This document shows, piece by piece, positions 7,667 through 16,289 of a stretch of DNA of 53,305 nt. This DNA comes from Fibrobacter succinogenes (GTDB lineage: Bacteria; Fibrobacterota; Fibrobacteria; Fibrobacterales; Fibrobacteraceae): positions 1-53,305 of the forward strand of contig CACWPM010000039.1 of assembly GCA_902762795.1 (NCBI GenBank), read 5' to 3'. A program made the position numbers and the translations under genes. Every line of letters starts with the position of its first letter. The stretch's first letter is position 1. Below the pieces are notes generated by a model. The model saw only the letters and a list, made by a program, of their open reading frames with translations. It was not told the DNA's origin and did not search any database.

Positions 7667-7795
7667 GTAGATACGAGAAATTATGGTTCCCCTACGCAAG
7701 AGCAAAACAAGAAATTATGTTTTCCCTCCCTTCGGTCGAGAATGACGGGCTCCGAGGATGACGGGCTTCGAGGAAGACGGGTCAATGACGACGAA
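7667..7795. repeat. Dispersed intergenic repeat block, copy 1
   Basis: Begins with a 31-bp segment (7667-7697, containing GATACGAGAAAT and GGTTCCCCTACGC) that recurs almost unchanged at 23762-23792. It continues with short copies of GAGGATGACGGGCTTCGAGG-type sequence, related to units at 23793-23812 and 35611-35640. Apparent ORFs here are artefacts of the repeats. Confidence 0.6.
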
Positions 7796-7803
7796 ACGAC
7801 GAA

Positions 7804-8277
7804 TTACCGGCCGGAGGCCTTGCGGAGCATTTCCTTGCGCTGGGCTTCAGCAAACATCTTAGCCATTTCCATGCGGTTGTCAAGGATTTCCTTTTTCTTG
7901 GTTTCTTCCTTGCAGTTCACGCACTTGGTAGCCGTCGGCACAGCCATGAGCCTTGCCTTCGGAATCAACTGGTTGCAGACCTTACAAATGCCAAACGTGC
8001 CGTTCTTGATGCGCTTGAGAGCCTCTTCAAGGTAAACGAGGTACTTGCCTTCGCGAGCCGCCAACGAAAAGTTGGTCTCGAGCGAATTGTAGTCCGTCGC
8101 GGAATCCGCGCCATCAGAATCGCCACCATCACCAGACTGGGATTTTTGGCCCTGGAAAACATTCGCCTTTTCGGACTCGCTCTGGGCGGTCACAAGTTCG
8201 CGTCTTTTTTCCAAAAGCATTTCTTCGAAAAACTTAAGATCAGCATCGCTCATCTTTACGGGTTTCTTCTCAGCCAT
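7804..8277 (-). CDS. DksA/TraR-family zinc-finger protein
   Basis: 157 residues. The N-terminal half is a charged helical hairpin (residues about 10-90), and the C-terminal half carries a four-Cys zinc finger: C98, C101, C119 and C122 in GICKVCNQLIP...KCVNC. This is the DksA/TraR plan, whose members enter the RNA polymerase secondary channel and tune transcription, often with ppGpp. The inserted Gly/Ser/Asp segment (about 43-60) lengthens the coiled-coil tip region. An AAGGAG site lies 6 nt before the ATG. Strict DksA orthology, with the two acidic tip residues, is not certain, so no gene symbol is given. Confidence 0.82.
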   Translation of the reverse strand: MAEKKPVKMSDADLKFFEEMLLEKRRELVTAQSESEKANVFQGQKSQSGDGGDSDGADSATDYNSLETNFSLAAREGKYLVYLEEALKRIKNGTFGICKVCNQLIPKARLMAVPTATKCVNCKEETKKKEILDNRMEMAKMFAEAQRKEMLRKASGR

Positions 8278-8709
8278 ATTAAACTCCTTCTTTGTGAGTT
8301 ACACTGTGATAAGCACCGCTTTAAATTATGCTAAAAAGCCTCGACAACTACTTCTGGAGCTCGTAGAACGCGTTAAACCGGGCCTTAAGACGTCCCCAAC
8401 TAAAAAGTATCACCCGCCAAAGCCCTGTCACATAGTATATCCCCGTTCTTGATTTTCCTTTAAAAAGCGGCATCATCTTTATATCCTAAAAGGGAGCCTG
8501 CATATCACTTTTTCAGATTTCTTTATCTCTTTCCTAAACCATCCTCTATTACGAATAAACAATATCCCTAAATTATTTATTGCAAAATAAAAAGTGAGCC
8601 GCCAATCGTGCATGACAAGACTTTACCCAGAATGACAAAAACAATCAGCTAATGGCCAATGACTATCGACCGCAAAACCAACGACCTACGGTCTACGTCC
8701 TACAACCCA
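8278..8709. other. Intergenic region, no gene recognised
   Basis: 432 bp between the DksA-like gene and the MCE gene. It holds the DksA-like gene leader at its left end and AT-rich sequence with no long hairpin or coding frame. The right end (about 8650-8710) has repetitive short ACGACCTACGG-like words. Nothing else is seen. Confidence 0.5.
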
Positions 8710-9627
8710 CTAAAAAATATCCACGTTAAGTTTGAGTCCAGTCTTTTTGAGTTCTTCGAGCATGGATTCAAAATTCTTTTTCAAATCATCGAAATCCTTA
8801 TTGAGCTTAGAAGACTCATCGAAGAACATTTTGGCCGATCCTTCGCTTTCGTCATACTTGGTAACAATGGAGGTGGCCGCATCTTTCGATGCATTGACAC
8901 GGTCCATCAAAGCACGTACGCGGTCAATAAATTCATTGGCCTTTGCGGCGCTCTCGCCACCGCGGTCGGAAAGTTCCTGCAAGGACTGTTCCAACTTATC
9001 GGCAGCTTCGTGATAACCGCCAACCAGTTCATCCACATAGGACTTCCACTTTCGAATGTCAGACTTTGTCACACGATAAAGTCTTTTTGTTTTCTTGGCG
9101 ACTCGGTTCATGGTTTTTCCCATTTCACCAACCGTCATAGTGTCATAAAAATCGGTAATCATCTGCTGAACATCCCCAACATCCTTGAATACCACAGCAA
9201 GATTCTTCGTAATTCCAGAAGTTCCTTCGTCATAAAGGCCGCTCACGGTGTCACCTTCGGCAACCAACTTGCTTGAATTCCCAGTCAGGATACTCATTTC
9301 ACGTTCGCCCATGAGCCCCGCCGTCACCAGTCGAAATTCCGAGTTCACAGGAATTTTTGCCTCGGCAAGCACCCGGGCCGTCACATAGACTGCTTCGTCC
9401 GCAAGCTTCACATCGACAATTTCGCCCATGGCAATGCCACGGACGCGAACAAGATTCCCTGGAGAAAGCGTACCGATCGTCTCATACTTGACGACAAACG
9501 TATAGCGCTTGTGGTACGGACTTGCCGGATGGAAGAAGTAAGCGGCAAGGCCGCACGAAACGACGATTACCAGAAAAATAAGACTTGCGACAAAGTTCTT
9601 CTTGATTTTAAACAGCAAACTATTCAT
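8710..9627 (-). CDS. MCE/MlaD-family lipid-transport protein
   Basis: 305 residues. A single N-terminal membrane anchor (residues about 12-32) is followed by an MCE domain (about 40-120: YTFVVKYETIGTLSPGNLVR, then VRGIAMGEIVDV). The remainder is a long helical tail (130-300) predicted to form coiled coils. MCE proteins form hexameric rings in the periplasm that carry phospholipids between membranes. No MlaE/MlaF partner is in view. It is the last gene of the lpt-rpoN-hpf-hprK group and overlaps hprK by 8 nt, so it is probably co-transcribed with lipopolysaccharide export genes. Confidence 0.85.
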   Translation of the reverse strand: MNSLLFKIKKNFVASLIFLVIVVSCGLAAYFFHPASPYHKRYTFVVKYETIGTLSPGNLVRVRGIAMGEIVDVKLADEAVYVTARVLAEAKIPVNSEFRLVTAGLMGEREMSILTGNSSKLVAEGDTVSGLYDEGTSGITKNLAVVFKDVGDVQQMITDFYDTMTVGEMGKTMNRVAKKTKRLYRVTKSDIRKWKSYVDELVGGYHEAADKLEQSLQELSDRGGESAAKANEFIDRVRALMDRVNASKDAATSIVTKYDESEGSAKMFFDESSKLNKDFDDLKKNFESMLEELKKTGLKLNVDIF

Positions 9628-10648
9628 AGAAAGACCAGTTCTGCGGATTAAAATCTAATAAATCATCAGTGAACTCGCCCTTCGCTTTCGCCTTAATCTT
9701 TTGCAACAGCGATTCGTTGAATTCTTGCGCCACGTTCTGCCCGCTCATTTTCATAAGGGCGTTCATCGCAATGACTTCGGAAATGACGGTCATGTTCTTG
9801 CCGGGTGCAACAGGCAGCACCACTTTCGGGATACTCACGCCCATGACGTTTTCTTCCATCTCGTTAAGACCGGTACGTTCATACGAAACGTCCTGGCGCC
9901 ACTGCTGGAGCTCGACAATCATTTCGATCTTTTTGACCTTGCGGATAGCGTGGATACCGAACATCGAACGGATGTCCAAGATGCCTACACCGCGAATTTC
10001 CATGTGGTGACGAATCAATGGATCCGGGCGGCCAATAATAGATTTACCCACATGGCTAATATGAACAACATCATCAGCGACCATGCGGTGCCCGCTTTCA
10101 ACAAGATCGAGCACACATTCGGACTTGCCCACGTTGCTGTCGCCCACATAAAGCATGCCTACGCCATAGACATCGACTAGACTTCCGTGAATAATGGCGT
10201 GCGGCGCAAAGAATTCATCAAGAATTCTCTGGCTCATCTTGAAAAATTCAAACGTGTGGAGCGTTGTCGAGAACAAAGGAATATGCAGGCGATTGCACAT
10301 GGCCCGCAATTCTTCGTGCGGGGTCTGGGCATGAGTCACGACCCACATCGGCGCACGGAATACAGACAAATTTTCAAATATCTTCGTTCGCGCTTCGGAA
10401 CCGACCGATTCGAGGTAATTCCATTCCGTATGGCCAATCACTTGAATTTGTTGCGAACTATAAACTTTAGTATAACCCGCCATGGCAAGGCCTGGGCGGT
10501 GTATTCCGCTTTCCTCGATACAGGATTCCATGTCTTCATCGGGGCAATGCTGCACCAACTGCAAATCCTTGCCGTAGCGGATAAAAAAGTCCCGCACCGG
10601 GAATCGTTCCCGGTGCAGGATCCTTAAATCATTCAACCTATCAGCCAT
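9620..10648 (-). CDS. hprK: HPr kinase/phosphorylase
   Basis: 342 residues, slightly longer than the usual 310-320. The C-terminal kinase domain has the HprK P-loop GDSNVGKS at 169-176 preceded by DVYGVGMLYV. It also has ADDVV at 191-195 and MEIRGVGILDIRSMFG, the family signature after the P-loop. The N-terminal domain (1-130) fits the HprK N-domain. The enzyme phosphorylates and dephosphorylates Ser46 of HPr or its Crh-like homologues, linking carbon state to regulation. Its ATG overlaps the hpf stop by one base (TAATG), so the two are translationally coupled. The usual Gly-x-Gly within the P-loop is Asn-Val here. Confidence 0.93.
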   Translation of the reverse strand: MADRLNDLRILHRERFPVRDFFIRYGKDLQLVQHCPDEDMESCIEESGIHRPGLAMAGYTKVYSSQQIQVIGHTEWNYLESVGSEARTKIFENLSVFRAPMWVVTHAQTPHEELRAMCNRLHIPLFSTTLHTFEFFKMSQRILDEFFAPHAIIHGSLVDVYGVGMLYVGDSNVGKSECVLDLVESGHRMVADDVVHISHVGKSIIGRPDPLIRHHMEIRGVGILDIRSMFGIHAIRKVKKIEMIVELQQWRQDVSYERTGLNEMEENVMGVSIPKVVLPVAPGKNMTVISEVIAMNALMKMSGQNVAQEFNESLLQKIKAKAKGEFTDDLLDFNPQNWSFYE

Positions 10649-10965
10649 TACGTGAGTTCAGAAACCGGCTGAGATCTGTGATCGTTCTGCTTGTCGTTGG
10701 CCTTCTTGAGCTGGACCTTGATACGTTCAAGCGTCACATCGACGGCCTTGCCCATGTTTTCTTCGTCGGCAGAAGCGTTAATGACGGAACCCGTGATATT
10801 GACAGAAATTTCGCAATGACGCTGGTGTTCGACTTCGTGATCAAGAATTACAGAGGCGCTAGTGATATTCGGGTAAAATTTGGCCAATTTATCCATTTCT
10901 TCCTGAATACGATCCTGAAGACCGGCCGAAGCATTAAAATGACGAGCAGAAAACTGAATATCCAT
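10648..10965 (-). CDS. hpf: Ribosome hibernation-promoting factor, short form (HPF/RaiA)
   Basis: 105 residues, the short HPF form. It starts MDIQFSARHFNASAGLQDRI and follows the beta-alpha-beta-beta-beta-alpha pattern of the family, with DVTLERIKVQLKKANDKQND at the end of the second helix. HPF binds in the 30S decoding channel and stabilises inactive ribosomes in stationary phase. Placement after rpoN is the classic rpoN-hpf arrangement of Gram-negative bacteria. A 227-bp gap separates it from rpoN, so it may also have its own promoter; an ACGGAGG ribosome site precedes the ATG. Confidence 0.92.
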   Translation of the reverse strand: MDIQFSARHFNASAGLQDRIQEEMDKLAKFYPNITSASVILDHEVEHQRHCEISVNITGSVINASADEENMGKAVDVTLERIKVQLKKANDKQNDHRSQPVSELT

Positions 10966-11192
10966 GATGAACCTCCGTATGTTAATGTTAACATTTATTA
11001 ACGTTTAAAAACAGTTTGGAACTTCCGTTCCGCAATTAAAGTATATACATCTTTTTAAAGCAAAAATCCACTACTAAATTGATTTTTAAACAAATAATCA
11101 TTCCATTTTGGAATATTTGCTATGGCTAACCGCCCCAAAAACGCTTTTTTTAACGCAAAATGTGCGAAACACATTCTGTGAATTTGGATTTT

Positions 11193-12830
11193 CTATCGTT
11201 TTCTTTGGTTTTTGGGCAATATCTTGAGTTCCTTTTCGCGGTATTTTGCGACTGTACGGCGCGCCACCTTGATTCCCTGCTTCAAAAGTTCATCGCTGAT
11301 GTCCTGGTCTGAGAGCGGGGAAGACTTGTCCTCTTCGTCGATGAGCGTCTTGATGGCATCGATAATCTGCGCAGAACCGACTTCTTCGGCATCCGGGGCG
11401 CTGCCTTGCTTGATGCCGGAGGTAAAGAATTGTTTAAGTTCATAGATGCCGTAGGGCGTTTCCACGTACTTCTGGTCAGTCGCGCGCTGCACCGTGCTCA
11501 CCGCCAAATGGACGTCATCGGCCACATCCTGGAGAATCATCGGCTTGAGGAATGCGGGGCCGTTTTCAAAAAATCCGCGCTGGCGCTTGACGATTGCGCG
11601 CATCACAAGTTCAATCGTCGAGAAGCGGTTATCGACCGCCTTGATGAGGTCCGTCGCCTTCGCTAGCTGCGCCTTTACATATTCCTTGTCCTGCTTAGAT
11701 GCAGACGGATCCGTGAGTATCGCCTTGTACGTCTGGTTGATACGCAACGACTTCTGCATTTTCGTCTTGAAACAGATGACTTCGTAATTGCCCTTCTTTT
11801 CGACAACTTTCAAGTCCGCATTGATGATGTGTGAATACGAATGCGAAAGCTGGAAGCCCGGATGCGGGCGCAAACGCGAAAGACTTGCAATCGCGGTCTT
11901 AACATCGTCCGTCGGAACGTTGAGCGCCTTTGCAATTTTGGCATAACGCAATTGCAAAAGATTCTCGTATTCTTCTTCGAGAATGCGGATTGCCAGGCTC
12001 GGAAAATTCGGAATAGCGTATGCCTGAATCAAGAAACATTCGCGTTGATCGCGGGCGCCAATACCGCTCGGTTTGAAGGACTGCAAAACGTGAACCGCCT
12101 CACGCACCGGAAGACTTGCGTCTTCGAGCGAAAGCTCGCCGCGAAGCACGCGTTCAATCTCATCGATGTACTTGTCATCAGACTGAACGACCATCGCTTC
12201 GGAAACACTATCGCGATTCACATCGCATAGGAAACCGTCATCGTTAATGGAATTGATGAGGTACCGGACAAGCTTGCGGAAATGTTCATCGGTGATGCCA
12301 CATTCCTTGAGCTGGTCCTGCAATTCGCGGGTACCGTTCCAAAGGCGGAGCTGGTCCTCGAGCTGTTCTTGCAGGCTCTTGCCCACATCCTTGATCGGGC
12401 GGTCCCAATCTTCGTCCGGATCCTTCGCGCCAGAATTCAGATCGTTATAGGGAGCGTCATCGTACGATGTACCATCACCCAAATAGCTATCCCAATTGAC
12501 ATCAGAAGAATCTCCGTCGAGATAACTGCTATCCACTTCAGCGGTATCGTCCAGGGAACCGCGGGCCATGTCCTCGATATCTTCAGGGAACTCCGTCTCG
12601 GATTCTTCTCCACGCGGGTCGAGTTCCTCCGGGTCCTTATCGACCGGAACATCCAATTCATCAAGATCACCATCGTCCACTTCCAAAAGCGGGTTGACTT
12701 CGACTTCTTCCTTGATGGCGGTTTCCAGTTCCTGCGAAGTTTTCTGAAGCATCTTCACGGACTGCAAAAGCGCAGGAGATAGCGTCTGCTCCTGCGTCTG
12801 TCCGATATTTGCCTGCATCCCAAGATTCAT
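11193..12830 (-). CDS. rpoN: RNA polymerase sigma-54 factor
   Basis: 545 residues. Region I is Gln/Leu-rich (SPALLQSVKMLQKTSQELET, residues about 18-37) and contacts activators. Region II is a long acidic stretch (about 50-130) enriched in Asp/Glu. The core-binding domain follows. The C-terminal DNA-binding part ends with the RpoN box ARRTVAKYRE, which reads the -24 promoter element. It allows transcription that depends on bEBP ATPases. It sits 8 nt after lptB, matching the lptB-rpoN-hpf order of proteobacteria. The acidic region II is larger than in Escherichia coli. Confidence 0.97.
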   Translation of the reverse strand: MNLGMQANIGQTQEQTLSPALLQSVKMLQKTSQELETAIKEEVEVNPLLEVDDGDLDELDVPVDKDPEELDPRGEESETEFPEDIEDMARGSLDDTAEVDSSYLDGDSSDVNWDSYLGDGTSYDDAPYNDLNSGAKDPDEDWDRPIKDVGKSLQEQLEDQLRLWNGTRELQDQLKECGITDEHFRKLVRYLINSINDDGFLCDVNRDSVSEAMVVQSDDKYIDEIERVLRGELSLEDASLPVREAVHVLQSFKPSGIGARDQRECFLIQAYAIPNFPSLAIRILEEEYENLLQLRYAKIAKALNVPTDDVKTAIASLSRLRPHPGFQLSHSYSHIINADLKVVEKKGNYEVICFKTKMQKSLRINQTYKAILTDPSASKQDKEYVKAQLAKATDLIKAVDNRFSTIELVMRAIVKRQRGFFENGPAFLKPMILQDVADDVHLAVSTVQRATDQKYVETPYGIYELKQFFTSGIKQGSAPDAEEVGSAQIIDAIKTLIDEEDKSSPLSDQDISDELLKQGIKVARRTVAKYREKELKILPKNQRKR

Positions 12831-12838
12831 AAGAACTC

Positions 12839-13576
12839 CTAATCCAAGCGGAAAGAATCACCGAGGTAAATGCGACGGGCTTCCGGATCTTCGGCCAGAT
12901 GTTGCGAAGAACCTTCGGTAAGCACCTGACTCTTGTACATAATGTAAGCGCGGTCGGTAATCGAAAGCGTTTCGCGCACGTTGTGGTCCGTGATGAGCAC
13001 GCCCATGCCACGGTCCTTGAGCTCCGAAATGATGGACTGGATGTCGGCAACGGCAATCGGGTCAATGCCCGCAAACGGTTCATCGAGCAAGAGGAACGAG
13101 GGGTCGCTCGCAAGCGCACGTGCAATTTCCAGGCGGCGGCGTTCGCCACCGGAACAGCTCATGGACTTGGTCTTGCGGATGTGCGTAATCTTGAATTCTT
13201 CGAGAAGCTGTTCCAATTTCTTTTTGCGCTCGGAGCGCTTCATGTTTTGCGTTTCGAGAATTGCCATGATGTTGTCTTCAACGGAGAGCTTGCGGAAGAT
13301 GGACGCTTCTTGCGGAAGGTAGCCCACGCCGAGGCGGGCTCGCTTGTACATCGGCTTGTCCGTCATCTCGATATCGTCCAAGAAGATGTGGCCTGCATCC
13401 GGGCGGACCATGCCCACGATCATGTAGAACGTGGTCGTCTTTCCGGCACCGTTCGGACCAAGGAGCCCGACGATTTCACCTTGCGAAACCTGAATGGAGA
13501 CATCGCTCACCACCTGGCGGTGACCATAAATCTTGCGCAGCTTGTCGGTGCGTATCGTGCTGACCAAATTTTTCAC
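12839..13576 (-). CDS. lptB: LPS export ABC transporter ATP-binding protein
   Basis: 245 residues. Walker [10 protein letters not shown] at about 39-47, signature [15 protein letters not shown], Walker [14 protein letters not shown] and the H-loop ITDHNVRE are intact, and the ending [11 protein letters not shown] is typical for LptB. It powers LptFG to pull lipopolysaccharide from the inner membrane onto the LptC-LptA bridge. Its start overlaps the end of lptA by 4 nt, and rpoN follows 8 nt later. lptF and lptG are not in the window. Confidence 0.97.
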   Translation of the reverse strand: MKNLVSTIRTDKLRKIYGHRQVVSDVSIQVSQGEIVGLLGPNGAGKTTTFYMIVGMVRPDAGHIFLDDIEMTDKPMYKRARLGVGYLPQEASIFRKLSVEDNIMAILETQNMKRSERKKKLEQLLEEFKITHIRKTKSMSCSGGERRRLEIARALASDPSFLLLDEPFAGIDPIAVADIQSIISELKDRGMGVLITDHNVRETLSITDRAYIMYKSQVLTEGSSQHLAEDPEARRIYLGDSFRLD

Positions 13577-14913
13577 TGTGCTTCCTCCGTTTTCGCAGTT
13601 TCGTCCACCGGCTTTGCATTTTCTCTTCGGCGATTGAAAAATTCTCTAAGTTTTTTGTCGTTGCTTGACCTTTTAAACTTGGCCGAATCGGCTTTCGTCA
13701 AAATCTTTTTCGAAATATTCCCCGACAGCGAATCGAGCTTTGCCAAAGAATCTCTCTTTGCGTTTTCCTTGATGCGGTTCGCCTTTTCCAAATCTATATA
13801 ACGCCCACTGGCGTTTGTCGTGCGACCCAAAAGCCGAAGCGATTTTACGGCGTTCTTCTGGGCATCGAACAAGATGTGAATGGTATCGCCGGTCGCTTCG
13901 TTTTTCCCGGCGACGGTCCTATCCTTTTTCACATAGAAATAAGTGCTCTGCGCTTTCCCGGATACAACGGCTCGGTCCATTCGGCCCTTTTTAAAATACA
14001 AATCGAGACGGTTGCCATCCATCAAGTTGCGGTAATCCTTCAAGTCTGTTTCGTAGAAAAATCCCTTGGCATTCACATTCACGTAAAGGCGTTCGATTTT
14101 TCCTTTTTTGAACTCGCAGTAAAGCGTGTCGCCAAAAGCTTCAGTCACGTTGCCGGGATTGCCGCGCTTCGGGGCTTCGTTCTGGATGCCGTGCGCGTTG
14201 CGGATCACAAGTGCGGACTTGAGCATCTTGCCTGTTTCATCGAGCACGAGAAAAATGGAATCGCCCGTGAGATGGTAATTCTTCATGTCGCAAGTCGGAT
14301 GGCCCTTCATACTGAGCCAGTTTTCTTTGCGATTAAAGTAACCCGTATCGCAAGTGACCACAAGATCTTTCTGCGTAAGCTTCACGTCTTGATAAGCTTG
14401 AGCAAAGCTGTTCTTCTTGTCGAAAATGAGGGAGCGCGATGAAATCGTCACAGTATCGATCGTTCCATTCTTCTGCTTTTCGTACTGATAAAGTCGTGGC
14501 GACATCGGGATTGTCACGATATCTTCTTTGCGGTCGTACTTGAGATATTGACCGGTCATGAGGTAATTGCCCGCGGAATCGCCTGCGCTCACTTCGCCGG
14601 AGGCTATCGCAATTTCGCTCTTTCTCTGGTAAGAACCGTTTCTTGCGCGCACAAATCCGGACGGATGCGTGAAGAGGAATCCACCGCCACATTCAACTGT
14701 TTCAGTGTTACGGTTCCAGGAGGCGCGCTGCGTCTTGAAAGCAACGCTGTCGTGGACAAAGTGGACGTTACCGGTCAAAAGGAGAGTTCCGCGCTTGCGG
14801 GACACGTCGAGGTTGTCGGCATGGTACATGATAAGCGGCGAAGACTGCGCAAAAGCGAGAGTAGACGCAAGGAAGGTCGTTGCGATGAAGAGAAATGCGC
14901 GGAAATTCATCAC
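13573..14913 (-). CDS. lptA: LptA/OstA-like periplasmic LPS-transport protein, enlarged
   Basis: 446 residues against about 185 in Escherichia coli. A Sec signal peptide ends near AFA-Q (residue 22-23). The N-terminal part (24-150) has the OstA pattern: [20 protein letters not shown], then repeated GNVxF/GxYL strands. The repeats of short beta strands continue to about residue 380, suggesting two or more OstA-type jelly rolls in a row. The C-terminal 65 residues are Lys/Arg-rich and probably unstructured. It would form the periplasmic LPS bridge between LptC and LptD. Overlaps with lptC and lptB by 4 nt each mark a tight operon. Confidence 0.85.
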   Translation of the reverse strand: MMNFRAFLFIATTFLASTLAFAQSSPLIMYHADNLDVSRKRGTLLLTGNVHFVHDSVAFKTQRASWNRNTETVECGGGFLFTHPSGFVRARNGSYQRKSEIAIASGEVSAGDSAGNYLMTGQYLKYDRKEDIVTIPMSPRLYQYEKQKNGTIDTVTISSRSLIFDKKNSFAQAYQDVKLTQKDLVVTCDTGYFNRKENWLSMKGHPTCDMKNYHLTGDSIFLVLDETGKMLKSALVIRNAHGIQNEAPKRGNPGNVTEAFGDTLYCEFKKGKIERLYVNVNAKGFFYETDLKDYRNLMDGNRLDLYFKKGRMDRAVVSGKAQSTYFYVKKDRTVAGKNEATGDTIHILFDAQKNAVKSLRLLGRTTNASGRYIDLEKANRIKENAKRDSLAKLDSLSGNISKKILTKADSAKFKRSSNDKKLREFFNRRRENAKPVDETAKTEEAQ

Positions 14914-15722
14914 GGTTTCCCTGCCTTTGGCTTAAACGGGAGGCCACGCGGCGGAGCCATTCTGGACGAGGACGATGAAGGCTTTGCCGCTGGAGGCGCC
15001 TGCGATGACGATGACGGCGGATTGTTCAGGCGTTCCGCCTCAGCCTGTCGTTTGTCTTCATCCTTCATGCGCTTTGCCGCATCCTGGAAAATGCCCGTCA
15101 CGTTCGAAAGGATTTTCCAGTTGTCGAACTGCGCATCGCTTTCAAAACCGACCCCCTGCAACACGTCGCCATCTTCGGAAACAACACGCACATAGCTTGC
15201 GGTTCTGACCAAATTATCTTTCTTGTTCCAGAGGAGCGAATCGGCACGGACCGAGGCGCCCTTGGGAGTCAACGCATAAACGTGGCCGTAAGCGTAAACA
15301 TACGTGAACGTCATGTCGAGACTGCCGGAGTCCGCACGCAAGAACGCCACGCGCTCGCCGATGGAATCGTAAATGTCCACGAACACCGGACGCACCGTCA
15401 CGATTTCTTTGTCGGCCCAGCGTTCCAAATAAGCGGTTTTCAGGCGCCAGTTGAGCACGCCCTTGTCGTAGCTGTCGAGAAGCGTCGTATCGGTAAAGAG
15501 CATCTGCGGACGCTCGACACGAATCCAAGGTTTGGGTTCCTCGATTTCTTCGCAACCGAGCAAAAATGCGGCTAGAATGGCACAGACGAAAGCGCCCCAC
15601 AAGCGGAATGCTTTGCGAAAGGCTTTACGAGATGCGCAGGATGCATAACGGGATGCCGCCGGGCGAAATGCCGGAGCAAGCGCATTCTGAATGCTCTGAA
15701 TGTTCTGCAAAAATTGTGCCAC
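14910..15722 (-). CDS. lptC: LptC-like lipoprotein with Ser/Pro-rich C-terminal tail
   Basis: 270 residues from a GTG at 15722; no clear ribosome site is seen, and a TATATT box ends only about 15 nt upstream, so the leader is very short. A basic region and the hydrophobic stretch LWGAFVCAILAAFLLGC give a lipobox with Cys near residue 56, so it is a lipoprotein rather than the usual single-helix anchored LptC. Residues about 70-200 have the LptC pattern (FLRADSGSLDMTFTYVYAYGHVYALTPKG), the beta jelly roll that receives LPS from LptBFG. The last 45 residues are Ser/Pro/Lys-rich. It is the first gene of the lpt-rpoN group. Confidence 0.82.
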   Translation of the reverse strand: MAQFLQNIQSIQNALAPAFRPAASRYASCASRKAFRKAFRLWGAFVCAILAAFLLGCEEIEEPKPWIRVERPQMLFTDTTLLDSYDKGVLNWRLKTAYLERWADKEIVTVRPVFVDIYDSIGERVAFLRADSGSLDMTFTYVYAYGHVYALTPKGASVRADSLLWNKKDNLVRTASYVRVVSEDGDVLQGVGFESDAQFDNWKILSNVTGIFQDAAKRMKDEDKRQAEAERLNNPPSSSSQAPPAAKPSSSSSRMAPPRGLPFKPKAGKP

Positions 15723-15750
15723 GAGTACAAATTACAAATATAAAAGCGCG

Positions 15751-15900
15751 TTATTTAGGATTTTCGTAGAAATTTGAGGGAATTTGGGCGTATTTCTTGG
15801 GGAGAAGTTCCTTTTCGGCAGGACTCAATCCGAGATATTCGTCAACATCCCCTACTTTCCACCCTTTCTTTTCCAACTTTCGTTTCTTTAATTTGTCCAT
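15751..15900 (-). CDS. Small antitoxin-like ORF (XRE-antitoxin N-terminus), probably remnant
   Basis: 49 residues: MDKLKKRKLEKKGWKVGDVD then EYLGLSPAEKELL, ending NFYENPK. A basic start with G-W-K-V-G-x-V-x-E-x-L-G-L-S-P-E is the typical N-terminus of small XRE/HigA-type antitoxins, which normally continue into a helix-turn-helix; here the frame stops instead. It lies 24 nt after the next small ORF. Either a truncated antitoxin or a free-standing small protein; the resemblance is from memory of the family. Confidence 0.5.
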   Translation of the reverse strand: MDKLKKRKLEKKGWKVGDVDEYLGLSPAEKELLPKKYAQIPSNFYENPK

Positions 15901-15924
15901 AAGCTAAAATCTTCCTCATTTCAG

Positions 15925-16056
15925 TCATTTTTTCTTCTTTCGTTCCACATCTAACAGAATTTCCGACTGAAGAAATTCTGCGTATTCCTTTTCAAAAGCC
16001 ATCTTCTGTTTCAGGTCAGACATAACCCTTTCAAAAGTTGATTTCATCTTTTTCAT
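15925..16056 (-). CDS. Small ORF resembling an antitoxin N-terminus
   Basis: 43 residues: MKKMKSTFERVMSDLKQKMA, FEKEYAEFLQSEILLDVER, then four Lys. F-E-K-E-Y-x-E-F-x-x-S-E-I is the start of several XRE antitoxins from TA modules. An AGGAG site lies 10 nt before the ATG at 16056, and a good promoter lies just upstream, so it is probably expressed. The helix-turn-helix part is missing. It may be the first half of an antitoxin whose rest was lost, or a module of its own with the neighbour at 15751. Confidence 0.5.
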   Translation of the reverse strand: MKKMKSTFERVMSDLKQKMAFEKEYAEFLQSEILLDVERKKKK

Positions 16057-16078
16057 AACAGACGCACTCCTCATACTA

Positions 16079-16107
16079 AAAGTATCATCCCTTTAATGTG
16101 GAGTCAA
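16079..16107 (-). promoter_or_regulatory. Promoter of the two small antitoxin-like ORFs
   Basis: Minus-strand TTGACT (16107-16102), a 17-nt spacer and TACTTT (16084-16079). Start near 16072, leaving a short leader with AGGAG before the ATG at 16056, which rules out the in-frame ATG at 16074. Confidence 0.6.
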
Positions 16108-16181
16108 GGGAGCGAAAATACAGCCATACGACCTGACTTGACAAAACTAACGAAAATAGTGCTTTTTTGTTCATTCACTCA

Positions 16182-16210
16182 TTGACTTTCAATTTAAAAT
16201 TTTATATATT
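16182..16210 (+). promoter_or_regulatory. Promoter of the DUF3800 leader RNA and gene
   Basis: TTGACT (16182-16187), a 17-nt spacer and TATATT (16205-16210). Predicted start near G16217, which is the first paired base of the leader hairpin. Confidence 0.75.
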
Positions 16211-16216
16211 ATTTAT

Positions 16217-16276
16217 GAACTGGTCGAGAGACCCTGGTTCAACCTAACTCGGCGGGCAGACTGTCCCGCCATTTTT
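16217..16276 (+). ncRNA. Structured leader RNA upstream of DUF3800, ending in a terminator
   Basis: The transcript would open with hairpin 1: GAAC (16217-16220) with GTTC (16237-16240), an internal loop, then GGTC-GAGA-GACC with a GNRA tetraloop (16222-16233). A 10-nt linker follows, then hairpin 2, GGCGGG (16251-16256) with CCCGCC (16265-16270) and a U-rich tail, an intrinsic terminator. GGAGGAGG and the DUF3800 start follow at once. Several classes of conserved RNA upstream of DUF3800 genes were described by comparative genomics (Weinberg and co-workers, DUF3800 motifs), and this looks like a member or relative. Whether it acts as a cis-regulator or as an RNA partner of the protein is unknown. 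Confidence 0.65.
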
Positions 16277-16289
16277 ATTTGGAGGAGGA

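Noticed and set aside
10966-11192. Sigma-54 promoter before hpf
   Set aside because: No GG-N10-GC pair with the right spacing was found.
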